DNA of 64,000 nucleotides, taken from contig OY986966.1 in the NCBI GenBank assembly GCA_963920575.1, positions 5,352,130 to 5,416,129 on the forward strand, written 5' to 3'. Under the pieces are notes generated by a model. The model saw nothing but the letters and a program-made list of their open reading frames with translations. It had not been told where the DNA came from and ran no database searches. Positions 34,123 through 45,340 of this stretch are shown in pieces. The position numbers and the translations under genes were made by a program. Position 1 is the stretch's first letter. The number at the start of each line of letters is the position of its first letter. The stretch comes from Narthecium ossifragum. Its lineage: Eukaryota > Streptophyta > Magnoliopsida > Dioscoreales > Nartheciaceae.

Positions 34123-34988
34123 ACTAGCAATCACGAAATATAGCCAAAATTCCAACAAAAAGTATGCAACCATAACAGGAAAGAGAATTTTTTTCCCAAA
34201 CCTGAGGTCTATGTCGATCGGAGAGCACCGGCAGCACCGCGGTGGAAGTAGTTAGCCGGAGAATGATCGAGGTTGAAGCCCTGCCACCGGGAGCTGAGTA
34301 GATCAATGGAGGTCTGGGTGGAGGAGCCGTCGGGAGGATGACTGGGTGGAGGAGCCGCCAGGAGGAGGACTGGGTGGAGGAGGTATGGGGAGGAGGTCTG
34401 GGTGGAGGAGCCGCCGGGAGGAGGTATGGGGAGGAGGTCCCGGTGGAGGAGCCGCCGGGAGGAGGTCTGGGGAGGATCTGCCGGGAGATGCGTAGATCAA
34501 TGGAGGTCCTGGTCGAGGAGAAACCGGGAGGAGGTCCGGGTGGAGGAGCCGCGGGAGGAGGTCGGGTGGAGTAGCCCGCGGCGGAGGAGAGCACCGTCGG
34601 TGGGATAAGGAGGAGAAGGGGAGATCGGCGGGAGAAGGAGGAGAAGGGGAGATCGGCGGAGGATAGCGGAGCCCGCAGGAGAAGGAGAAGCGTAGGTCAG
34701 TGGCGGAGATCACCGCCGGCGGGCTAAGGAGAAGGGGAGATCAATGGGAGAAGGAGAAGGGGAGGGGAGATCAGTGATCGGTGGAGGAGAGGAGAGGTTG
34801 GGTGAGAAGGAAGGAGAAGGAAGCAGAGAAAGCAGAGAGGAGAGGTTACCGGTCAAAATTGATTCAGCTTTTAAAATGTGGACACGTGTTGATCATCTAT
34901 GCACGCCACGTCAGGTTGGCTGTATATCACGACTCTTTAGTGGGAGGGAGTTATTGGGTGGTTATTGAGGTGGGGTTGGTGGTTACCC

Positions 34989-36108
34989 TGCCAGGTGATG
35001 ATAAGCGGGGATAAAGGGATCATGGATAAATAGAAAAAACGAGGGTAAATGGCGATAATGGATTTTAGGGTAGAAACAATAGGGATAATGAGTAATGATT
35101 GAAAAGTGAGGATAAATTAATAATTATTGTTTAAGGATAAATGAGGATAAAGGATTTTAGTGTTTGTGAATAAAATAGGAGATAAATGGGGTTATCTCCA
35201 CCTATCCTTGAACCAAACGGGGGTTTGGTAACTGAACCTGGAACGCTGGAAGCGATATAACATGTCAAAAAAATAAGAAAAAGAAAACTACATGTCTTAT
35301 CAATTATTCCATATGGTACTTCACTTAGACGTTTTTATTTCCAAATAACTATATGTGATTAACTTTCCGTGTAAGTTTGACCGCCTAATCATAGTTGATC
35401 TATGCCGAATCGACAAAAAAACCCTTTTATTGTTTATATAAAAATATATTTAATAATAGTTAAAAAAAATTGTTGAATATGTAGAGGGTAAAGTTAAAAA
35501 ATAGTTTAGTTTGTCTTTCATTGTTTACAAAAAAATGGAAAACCATATCTAATAAAGGGTATTTTGGTCAACTATATAATTAAAACTATTAAAGTAAAAA
35601 CTAACGGCGTTATGGTTAAGGTAGTTTTTGTTTGGAATAAATGAGGTTTCTAAATAGAATAATAGATAAGATGGGTTTTGAATTATCGCTAAAATGTAAT
35701 TGGCCACAAGAAAAAGCCCTATTCTCCTGTTCGAATTCTCTTTTAATGTAACGTCAGGCGGGCCTACAACGTTGAAGCCCGAGTCAAGAAAGAAAAGCCC
35801 AAACCGATTGCAGCATTCTTGGTAGGCTGGGCCGAGAAAGCTGCTTGGGCCCACCACTTCCCCGTCTCGTTGGAATCGGCAAGGTCCAAAGATCCTTTAT
35901 ACAGATCACCAACGCCTCCAACCGTCAGATACGCCCACTTTCTCCCAAATCACGTACTCTCTCCTAAAATCCCGACGCCACGTGTCACCCATCAGTTGTC
36001 CATATCCCCGTCTCTGTTCCTCGAACCCTCGCTGGAGTCAAACCACTCCCAGCTTCCTCGATCGTGCTCTGCTCTAATAAAATCCTCCGAATCTCTCCGG
36101 CGTTTCCG
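34989..36108. other. AT-rich intergenic, MITE-like remnant, LPP-gamma upstream region
   Basis: 34990-35225 is rich in GGATAA words and ends with AACCAAACGGGGGTTTGG, a string typical of MITE ends in plants; its partner end was not found. 35225-35900 is AT-rich with no gene. 35900-36108 is the pyrimidine-rich, GC-rich leader of the next gene. Confidence 0.4.
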
Positions 36109-36783
36109 ATGTCTTCTCCGTCGCCGGCGCCGTCGCTGAAGGCGGTGACGCTCACCCACGTCCGGTACCGCCGCGGGGACTCGCTGGGCCACTTCCTCGC
36201 CTGGGTCTCACTGATCCCAGTCTTCATCAGCCTGGGTGGGTTCGTGTCCCATTTCATCTTCCGCCGCGAGCTCCAGGGGCTATTCTTCGCCCTGGGACTC
36301 ATCGTGTCGCAGATCCTCAACGACCTCGTCAAGTCCTCCGTGAAGCAATCCCGCCCCACCACCTGCGCCGCCCTCGAGACGTGCGACTCCCACGGCTGGC
36401 CCTCGTCTCACTCCCAGTTCATGTTCTTCTTCTCTATCTACTTCTCCCTGCTCGCGTTCAAAGGCATGGGCGTCTCCTCGCCGAGGGGCAAGCTCGTCCT
36501 CGCCCTCCTCCCTTGGCCTTCCGCCTTTCTCACCATGTACTCCAGGGTCTATCTCGGCTACCACACCGTCGCCCAGGTTTTTGCGGGGGCGGCCATGGGG
36601 CTTGTGATCGGGGGTTTGTGGTTTTGGATTGTTAATAGCATGATATCGGAATACTTCCTGGCGATCGAGAAGAGTTGGGTCGGGAGGTTCTTTTACATCA
36701 AAGATTCCTCGCATATCCATAATGTGCTCAAGTTTGAGTATGACAATGTGAGGGCGGCGAGGGAGAAACAGGCTCAGGATTGA
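36109..36783 (+). CDS. LPPG: Lipid phosphate phosphatase gamma / dolichyl-diphosphatase
   Basis: A single exon of 224 residues. The PAP2 phosphatase signatures are all visible: KSSVKQSRP (residues 75-83, K-x6-RP), GWPSSHSQ (96-103, PSxH) and SRVYLGYHTVAQV (145-157, SR-x5-H). Gln where many PAP2 enzymes have Asp is normal for the DOLPP1/LPP-gamma branch. Several hydrophobic segments (FLAWVSLIPVFISLGGF, LQGLFFALGLIVSQIL, FMFFFSIYFSLLAF, LVLALLPWPSAFLTMY, AGAAMGLVIGGLWFWI) make it a multi-pass membrane protein. The animal and yeast relatives hydrolyse dolichyl diphosphate at the ER lumen to recycle it for N-glycosylation; the plant LPP-gamma has been reported in chloroplasts. An in-frame upstream ATG (36064) exists, but MSSPSPAPSL at 36109 matches the family start better. 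Confidence 0.9.
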   Translation: MSSPSPAPSLKAVTLTHVRYRRGDSLGHFLAWVSLIPVFISLGGFVSHFIFRRELQGLFFALGLIVSQILNDLVKSSVKQSRPTTCAALETCDSHGWPSSHSQFMFFFSIYFSLLAFKGMGVSSPRGKLVLALLPWPSAFLTMYSRVYLGYHTVAQVFAGAAMGLVIGGLWFWIVNSMISEYFLAIEKSWVGRFFYIKDSSHIHNVLKFEYDNVRAAREKQAQD

Positions 36784-37317
36784 TGATGTGAGTTGCATTT
36801 GAGATATTTGATCTATTGCTTCCATTGTGCTATTCACTGCTTCTACTGTTACTGTTTCATTTATGAGTTATAGTTTAGGTCAATGGCTTCTCTATTATTT
36901 GGGAATAATATTGGGGGTTTGCTTGAAGTTACTAGGGAAGGCAATGCTGAATGTATCTTGATGATGAGGAGGTACTTTGGAATCATTTTAAAGTAGTCCA
37001 CCTATAGTTTGGCACCTATAGACCCAGTAATTGCCACTTGCTAGTTTCTCTGGTATCGTGGAAAGGAGGAAGCTTTTTTCTTGTCATGCTCTAGAAAACC
37101 CCTTCCTTTGCCCTTCTCTATCAGCAACCATCTTCTAATGCTTGCGCAAAACTTCTTAATGAGATTGATGGCCGGAAATTACATTTGGTTTACTCAAGGG
37201 AACTCTCTTTGTATATGGATTTAAACTATGGAGGACGAGCTACTTGACATCTAGGTGATAATTTTTTATTTTTTTTTGTAGATTTGCTATTTGCTTGAGG
37301 TGTTTGTCGGTGTAGTT
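36784..37317. other. 3' region of LPP-gamma
   Basis: Non-coding and AT-rich, no gene seen. It includes the presumed 3' untranslated region. Confidence 0.5.
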
Positions 37318-37806
37318 ACTTTTTATTTGTTGACATGAAGGAAAAGGACTAAAGGAGTACTGATCCAATAGGCACAATATGTTTGTGAAGCTTGGCATTA
37401 TGTTCATCTATGATTACTTTTTATTTGTTGACACGAAGGAAAAGGACTAAAGGAGTACTGATCCAATAGGCACAATATGTTTGTGAAGCTTAGTATTATG
37501 TTCATCTATGATTACTTTTTATTTGTTGACACGAAGGAAAAGGACTAAAGGAGTACTGATCCAATAGGCACAATATGTTTGTGAAGCTTAGCATTATGTT
37601 TATCTATGATTACTTTTTATTTGTTGACACAAAGGAAAAGGACTAAAGGAGTACTGATCCAATAGGCAGAATATGTTTGTGAAGCTTAGCATTATGTTCA
37701 TCTATGATTACTTTTTCTTTGTTGACACGAAGGAAAAGGACTGAAGGAGTACTGATCCAATAGGCATGATCTGTTTGTGAAGCTTAGCATTATGCTCATC
37801 TATGAA
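37318..37806. repeat. 98-bp tandem repeat, five copies
   Basis: The anchor word TGACACGAAGGAAAAGGACT (with small changes) recurs at 37331, 37429, 37527, 37625 and 37723, an exact 98-bp step with no length change. Each unit also contains GGAGTACTGATCCAATAGGC and GTTTGTGAAGCTTAGCATTA. Divergence is only a few substitutions per unit, so amplification was recent. Confidence 0.95.
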
Positions 37807-40260
37807 TGTCAGCACTTATTCCTAGCTGATATTTTGTTTATTAATAAGTCTCAAACACCAAACTATATACTTTTGAACATTGATATTGGGACCTTCTTTA
37901 TGTAGTGATCTCAAAGTGATTTTCCTGTGGAAAAACATGTCGAGTGGATCTATTGTTAAAACCAATTTCTCTTCTTGGGCTGGATATGCATAATATTTCT
38001 AGTGTTTAGTTTTCGGTGACTTAGTAGTCCTGCAGGACCAGAAGTAATTATTATGTGCATGGCGTTGCACAGATGTTCTTTTCCTCACGGTGTACTTTTA
38101 ATGGAGCTTGGGAACTCGTCTTTGGTAAATTTGACTATATTTATTTCAAAGGTTCATGGGTTTCCTTATGAGAATAAGAATAAAAGCTTTTGTTTGGCTT
38201 TCTTTCTTGACATGGATCACTGGATCATGTGTTGGAGTAAGTTAATGAATCTTTCTCATCCATGGCACATTTTCTTTCAAGTTATGAGGTCAGGGATTTG
38301 TAGGTCTTTCTCTTTGTTTTTGGCTGAAAACATAAAGTGATATACCTGTGTGCATGTAGGAGAGGTGAAAGAAAAGGCACTATCATGTTGAGCTAAAAGA
38401 CAAAATTCATGTCGTGATGTTGGTCAAGTGGCTCCTTAGTTCTAGCCTTTGGGCGCAGCATGGAAGTAGTTGCTGCTGCTAGTGCCTGATGCAATATATG
38501 ATGCGCCTTTTTCTCTTGCTATTCAGTGAAACACAGTCCTGGGGATTCCATCCGGTCTATTTTCCTTCATGTCCCAATTCTGCATCTAGCAATCTGGATG
38601 ACACTGTCCAATTTAAGTAGATGCCAGGTCTGATGTGGTCATTAATTTCTCAAAAGTATCTGAAATTAACATTTCATGATATGTTTATGCGGAGCATCCC
38701 AGATTCGATATCTGAATAGTGATATTACAGTTTGCATTTCTGATTGATCGAAACTTGGTGAAGTTCAGGCATTGCTACTACTTGAGCACTTTGCACCAGA
38801 ACGCAGAAACACATTTATAGCGAAGCATTTCTTAGGTAAAGATGGGTGTTAGCCTAGGGAATCACAGATATAATTGATACCCAAATATATTTGATGTATG
38901 CACAACATATTGGAAAAATGATTTGTATCCGTCAGAGAAGTGGATTTTCTCCGGGCAGCTGGCAGTGACTCTGTATGTTGGACAAAGGCTATTCGCCTAG
39001 TCCTTAGAAAGGTGAAATTTTCATTTTTCAAATATTTTTTTATTCTTTTTTTTTGTACAAGTTAAGCGGAAGCTACAGCCCGAACGCCTACAGGGTCCTT
39101 AAGCCTACCCTAATGCGGGCTTGATGAGGAATTTTTCATCCTTTCACATTGAAGTAAATGCATCATTCCTTAGTAGAGAGAAAATATAAATTTGTTAAGC
39201 TAATGTACTTTTACTTTTATAAAATGTCGTCATATCCATCGGCTTAGTGTTTTCTCTCGGGGACTGGGTTTAAAAAAGGAATAGTCCTGGATTTTTTAGC
39301 GATAATATATATATGGACACATATTGAGTGATGGGCCTAAACTTGATTTGTGATTAGATATTGCTTGTATTTGGAGAACAACTAATGGTATCCTCTTTTT
39401 GCATGCAGAGATTTCTTTCAGAACAACTATCTGATGCGCTCCACTTGAACAAAGAAAGATCTCATCTGATGTGGACTTCATTCTTGACGCTATGGCGTTT
39501 TAGGCCGCCAAAGTTCTACGTTCTAGAGGAGCCCTGTAGAAAGAACTTTTTCTTTCTCATATCATTGTAATAATAGCTTCGCGGTGTGCTGATATATTTT
39601 ACGAATAGGGCAATTGTATTCACCTTAATCAACTGTGTTTTCCATCTAGGCTTTTTGTGCCACTCGTTGTTGCTGCCTTTCTCAGATCATTGTGTTCACT
39701 TCAGTCATAGCTCCTACATTGTTCTCCTATTACCTCAAACTAAATCTCCCAGAAGTTTCTATTGCCAAAACAGAGAAGAGAGTAGTAAACAAAACCCTTA
39801 TTAGATAGTGCAAAGAAAACTATGGAGCAGACTAAATTCGAGGAGCTGAGTACGCAAATTTAGTTCATGGGATGAACCCTCCATTTGTATGACAGTCGAG
39901 CAATGAGACCTCTTTATCCCAATTCCCAAGACTGTATCATATCCGTAGGGATGGCCATGGTGTCCAGGATTGAAAGGATGCATATTTTTTTATTGGACTA
40001 AAACTTTCATTGAATTTAAAATACCATTTATCCGCCAAATCCCAATTCCCAAGACTGTATCATATCCGTAGGGATGACCATGGTTTCCAGGATTGAAAGG
40101 ATGCATATTTTTTTATTGGACTAAAGCTTTCATTGAATTTAAAATACCATTTATCCACCAAAAATTAAAAAGAACCGTTAATTCTAAGAAGATAATTACC
40201 TATTTATAAAAAGAGCATATTTTGCCTCTTTCAATGTTTCATAAAAGATTAAAGATTCCT
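37807..40260. other. Intergenic between LPP-gamma and IVD
   Basis: Mostly AT-rich and non-coding. A possible spliced untranslated exon (acceptor at 39409, GCATGCAG) encodes nothing recognisable. A 123-bp tandem duplication (39917-40162) shares TCCCAATTCCCAAGACTGTA and GATTGAAAGGATGCATATTT between its two copies. Confidence 0.5.
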
Positions 40261-40434
40261 GCACATGATCAGGTGATATGTGCATTATCGATAGAATAGA
40301 TGAAAGAATCGGTACTTAGTTGTCGATAGGTCCATCGATTGAATGTATCGATAGTCCATTACCGATAATTTCATCTATCCCGATCGATAATTCACTACCA
40401 ATGAAATAAATAAAAGAGGCACGTTGACACGTGC
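40261..40434. repeat. Small palindromic repeat, copy 1 (upstream of IVD)
   Basis: About 174 bp. It opens with GCACATGATCAGGTGATATG, a near-palindrome completed by TGC, and closes with GCACGTTGACACGTGC. The core holds units at about 40275, 40308, 40346 and 40382 such as TATCGATAGTCCATTACCGA, resembling the MULE-1 palindromes with a 33-38-nt step. A second copy with similar ends lies at 58878-59040. Confidence 0.65.
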
Positions 40435-40662
40435 ATAAATCAGCACTCTTCATAAAGATAGCCGTAGAACAAAAATTTCGTATGCGCTCGTGCTTATCCA
40501 TGGTAGCAAAATGCCTATAGAATTTGTCCGAATTGCTTGATGGTGATCGGAAGTTGCCCAACACAAAGATTTCCGTGCCCATCCGTCCTACCTATCGAGC
40601 CACTCTTCTTCTAAATCCTCGATCAATCCTAAACAGATAGGGTTTCTTCTCGAACCGGAGAC

Positions 40663-43600
40663 ATGCATAGGTTCTCCTCCGTGCGGCGCGCGGCGGCGGC
40701 GGTCCTCCTCGAGAGCCGGCGTCCGTCGAAGGCGGTGGCTCGCTTCTCCACCTCTCTCCTCTTCGACGACACCCAAAAGCAGGTATTTTTGCATTCTAGA
40801 TATCACTATATCAGTGGTCTATCTGCTAGGGTGAATCGATATGGGTCATGGTAGTTTAATGCTCTGTTATTATTGTGATCTTTCGTAGTTTAAGGATAGC
40901 GTTCATCAGTTCGCGCAAGAGCACATCGCCCCGCATGCAGCGGAGGTCGACAGGACAAACTATTTCCCGAAGGTTGTTTCTCTGATGTATCTCGGTGGAT
41001 CATCTTTTTTTTTTAAAGCTGTTTTTTTTTTTTTGCAACATTGATCGTTTTGTGATTTGTTTTGAAGGACAAGAACTTGTGGAAGCTCATGGGGGATTTC
41101 AACCTCCATGGCATCACTGCACCAGGTAACGTGGTTTTTAATAAGCAATGTTAAAGTAGTTCAGTATCGAGATATGTTCCAAACTTCCTTTATTATGTTT
41201 AAGGATCCTGCATTTTGTGTAGCAGTTCTTTTATTTTGTTTTTCTTAGAAGCACTGATTGGACAAACAGTACAAATTGCTTAATTTCTGTCAAGATTAAG
41301 CTCGAATAGGATAAAAAAGGTTTCATTTTTTCTGCATAAATTGGATAAAAAGTAATAAAAAAAAACAGTATAAAATTGATTGTATTTAGCTTCAATTAGA
41401 TCAGGTGGTTAAAGGAATGGACTCAATAGTTTCCATGAGCTTGATGCATCTATGTGCATCTTTGCGTACTATTGTATCATAACCTTTTCCAATTGGGTTT
41501 ACCTTCTTTTCTTCTATCTACTTATGAATTTTTTTTGCAAGTGATTTACAGCTTATTTTATGCCTCCACAATTCAACTCTCTTTTTTTCACACCATAGAG
41601 GAATATGGAGGACTCGAACTTGGTTACTTGTATCATTGCATAGCAATGGAGGAGATTAGTCGTGCCTCTGGATCTGTTGGTCTTTCTTACGGTGCCCATT
41701 CAAACCTTTGCATTAACCAATTGGTACGTCGGGGACACTACACATTTACCCTAAAAGTTTAGTAACATGAATTTCTGGTGCTTATAGTTGCTCCGCATTT
41801 TGGATTCAGGTGCGAAATGGGACGTCTGAACAGAAGCAGAAGTATCTACCAAAGGTTGTCCTCCAACAGCTCCTTCAACAGTTTAACTAGATGTCCCCCC
41901 TATAAATGTGGATCTCTTGCTTGATCAAATGCCATCGTCCCTTGTTAATTTATTAACTGCAGAAAAGAAGGGGTTTCTATTGATTGACAGTATTGTTATA
42001 CCTGGATATCTGCTTTCGCCTCAGTGCTAATGATATATTCTGCTTTGTTGTGAAGCTAATCAGTGGAGAGCATGTCGGGGCATTGGCTATGAGTGAGCCC
42101 AATGGTAAGCTAAGTCAACATCTTGCTCCACTTGCTCCACTTGCTCCTAGCACTTGAGACTATCTCATGTTTCTCCATATGTCTTCTCATGTTGTGCAAT
42201 TGCTTTCTCCCATTTGGTAATTTCAGCTGGTTCTGATGTTGTCAGTATGAAGTGTAAGGCTGATCGAGTAGATGGTGCCTATGTTTTAAATGGAAACAAG
42301 ATGTGGTGCACCAATGGACCAACTGCTCAAACATTGGTATTCCTTTTGTGCTTTCTTTTTCTGCTTTAATGTAGTTAGATCAAAATGCTATTTCCCAATC
42401 ATTTCATCCCATTTCCCGTAGAGCAAAGGACCCTCATTACCTTTCTGCCACTGATAATCTTAATTTGCAACAGGTTGTTTATGCAAAAACAGATGTTACT
42501 GCCGGGTCAAAAGGAATCACAGCATTTGTTATCGAGAAAGGGATGGAAGGGTATATGTTACATGCAATGCTATTTTGAAGTATAATGTTCTTCTACTTCT
42601 ACCTTGTGATATATCTGCATATTTTCAGCTTAGAACTTTGATGCTATTTGCATCTATGGAGCTATCCCTGCTCGCTGAAGTTGATCACTAGCAATATATC
42701 CTCAATTGCAATGCCCAGATTTATTTCATTTTTTATCAAAGTGTATTACTTACAATTGCACACACTTTACAGGTTCAGTACCGCACAGAAGTTAGACAAG
42801 CTTGGCATGCGAGGAAGTGATACGTATGTTGCACTTTTTCAGCCAGGGTGTTCAACTCAAAAACTAAACAACTAAAAGGAATTCCTCACTATCTGCCTAT
42901 TGTTTACTCGTTTGCAGATGTGAGCTTGTTTTCGAGAACTGTTTTGTTCCTGAAGAGAATGTACTTGGGCAGGAGGGAAAGGGTACGTGGGTCAATAGCT
43001 TTATCGAATCTTGATCAGAAATCAGTTTTTATTATGTTTATATTATTTTTATGCTGGCTAAACCTGTGCATAGCCCTTCTTGTTATATTACCACAGATGA
43101 AGCATTAAAGATTAAAAGGTTTGTACATCATTGGATAATGTAATAATTGCTGCTCTACTAGCTCTTTGTAATCTTGCATGGTAAGATGAGTCTTTTGCCT
43201 ACTGCCATATCTGTTCCCAAATAGATAGACAAGAATAAAGAATGTTTTTTTACCTTTTTTTTTGGAGGGAAGAATAAAGAATGTTAAGGGAAGATATTGG
43301 TGAGTTTCTCTTCTAGTTTGATTTCATAGCTCTAAAAGACCTCACCAAGCGACTGGTGTTTTCTTCTATTTCCATATGCTGTTCCTTATTCAGTTTTTTT
43401 TTTAAAATTTAAATTTTATTTTATTTTAAGCTACATGGTATTAAAGCTGTCTCCAGTTTCATGATGTTTCTTGTAGTTTCAGATTCCAGCATTTACTGTT
43501 CACTCTATCAGTTTTCCATGATGCATTTTTTCTCCTGTGATCATAAACAAATGTTGTCTCTTATTCTCTTGTCGTAGGAGTTTATGTAATGATGTCTGGG

Positions 43601-44861
43601 CTAGATTTGGAGAGACTTGTATTGGCTGCGGGACCCCTTGGTCTTATGCAGGCATGCCTAGATGCCGTCATTCCCTATGTTCGTCAGCGGGAGCAGTTTG
43701 GTCGCCCAATTGGGGAGTTTCAATTAATTCAGGTGTGTCTTCACTCCCGGGGCTTTCCTTTAGTTGATATTCTGTGTGCTGAACTTTTAAGTGAGAGACG
43801 GTTGTGATTCTGACCCAATGTTATGTACAGGGCAAATTGGCTGATATGTATACTTCGTTGCAGTCATCCAGGTAAAGTTTCTGATGTCTCCAAATTTGGA
43901 GTTTCAAGCAACATCTAATTGTTTGCTTTTCTTCAGAGCTTTTGTGTACTCCGTCGCTAGGGATTGTGATAATGGAATTGTTGATCGGAAGGTACTTTAC
44001 ACGTCATATTTTGTTTGGTGCCATTTTTGTTGTCCTTTTCTTTTGGTTGAAGTTCTCTTTTGGTAATCCTCCATTACATGATGTTTCTCTCAAGCCTTCG
44101 AGCTTGAAGGTTTAAATGAAAATCAACGAAGCTATTAGGGCTTGATGCTCCACCTGTAGTTTGTACGATTGCATAAAAAGATAAAAGGAGTGTATCTGAT
44201 CAGATAAGTGAGGTAAATGACATGGGCCTATGAATCATGGGCAAGCAATAGCTCCAATTTGGAGAGGCTTCTTACAATAGATTATTAATATAAAAGTAGC
44301 TCTCATGGACTCACAAGGAACACTTAAGAGTCAAATTATCATGCTTGCGATATGTTATGAACTGTGTTCCCTTGCTTAGACATCTCTGCTATGGTATATT
44401 GTAGGATGTTTTTCCTTGCACTGAAATGATTGTTCATTCTGTAGGATTGTGCTGGAGTTATACTTCTTGCTGCTGAAAGAGCTACTCAAGTTGCTCTACA
44501 GGTGAAACAAATCTACTTCCAAAAAAAGATCTTGTTCTTTGTTTAAATGGTTGCATTGATATTGGTAACAAAGCAAGTTGCAAGGCCTTTTAGTTACTCA
44601 GTTCAAGCAATGCAAAATGAGTTATCAAATGTGGTCAATTGCTGCTCTTAAAAGTGTTTATCATTGTTTTTAAATCATCCTTTTGTGTTTGTTATTTACC
44701 TGCCCGTACTGCAGGCAGTCCAGTGCCTTGGTGGCAACGGGTATGTGAACGAGTACCCAACAGGTCGCCTACTGAGGGATGCTAAGCTATATGAGATTGG
44801 TGCTGGGACTAGTGAGATCAGAAGAATGATCATTGGTCGCGAACTCTTCAAAGAGGACTGA
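40663..44861 (+). CDS. IVD: Isovaleryl-CoA dehydrogenase, mitochondrial
   Basis: Fifteen exons join in frame to 412 residues: 40663-40782, 40889-40972, 41068-41125, 41599-41723, 41810-41854, 42056-42104, 42227-42336, 42474-42550, 42773-42823, 42918-42982, 43578-43732, 43831-43871, 43937-43991, 44445-44501 and 44715-44861. The Arg/Ser/Ala-rich start ([20 protein letters not shown]) is a mitochondrial presequence. Acyl-CoA dehydrogenase signatures are complete: [17 protein letters not shown] and [20 protein letters not shown]. The catalytic Glu of the IVD type lies in [20 protein letters not shown]. The flavoenzyme oxidises isovaleryl-CoA in leucine breakdown and passes electrons to ETF in the matrix. 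No damage is seen; length matches other plant IVDs. Confidence 0.96.
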
Positions 44862-45340
44862 GCAAGCTCTGCTTACATCTTACTTTCGAGATGACGTCCT
44901 ACACCTGCTTCACGCTACTGTTTACAGCAGACTATGCTGTATAGGTCCAAGAATTGGTCTCAATTTGTTCTTCGTTCATTAAATTTCCTTATATCGAAAT
45001 AATGTCACCTTAAATTATGCTTAATAAAGTGAATTTCGATACTACTGTGTTTGCCTTCCAATCTAAATTGTTCCTTGCTGTGCTACTAAAACATTCTGGA
45101 TGATCTATTTTCCTCGCTCGCGCATTCATTGTCTCTATTAGAAGTAACTTTACCTCACAGCATATATTTCAAAATTGGTGATGCCAAATGATTCAAACAC
45201 AGATTCTAAGGATCAGAACTATACTAACATGCCATGATCGAAAATCTTGTATTTTCTTTCTCATGAAGTTGTCTGCCATTTCTCATGGAAGTGAAAGAAC
45301 TCAAACAGCAGTGTTCATAACTGACCATATCCTTGTAGAT
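44862..45340. other. Convergent spacer between IVD and the RLCK gene
   Basis: Non-coding 3' regions of both genes. No repeat or further gene was seen. Confidence 0.5.

Larger units (their letters stand above)
25709..34988. mobile_element. MULE-2: FAR1-type Mutator-like element with long tandem-repeat TIRs
   Basis: 25709-26695 and 34198-34988 are inverted copies of each other. Inner edges match exactly around GACCTCAGG/CCTGAGGTC and GATCGGAGAGCACCGG. The middles are GC-rich CCGGCGGCTCCTCCACCCAG repeats, and the outer parts share CAGCCAAnCTGACGTGGC. Between them lie a FAR1-like transposase gene, a convergent GRF zinc-finger gene and an inserted solo LTR. The outermost few bases are divergent (GGGGAAAAATG versus GGGTAACCACC) and I found no convincing target duplication, so ends are approximate to about 20 bp. 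Confidence 0.8.

Noticed and set aside
25691..35003. ATGATAA on both sides of MULE-2 as a target duplication
   Set aside because: Only 7 of 9 positions agree and the implied element ends do not match each other; may be chance in AT-rich flanks.
36280..36837. 185-codon minus-strand frame opposite LPP-gamma
   Set aside because: Arg/Gly/Glu-rich shadow of the real gene, which has all PAP2 signatures.
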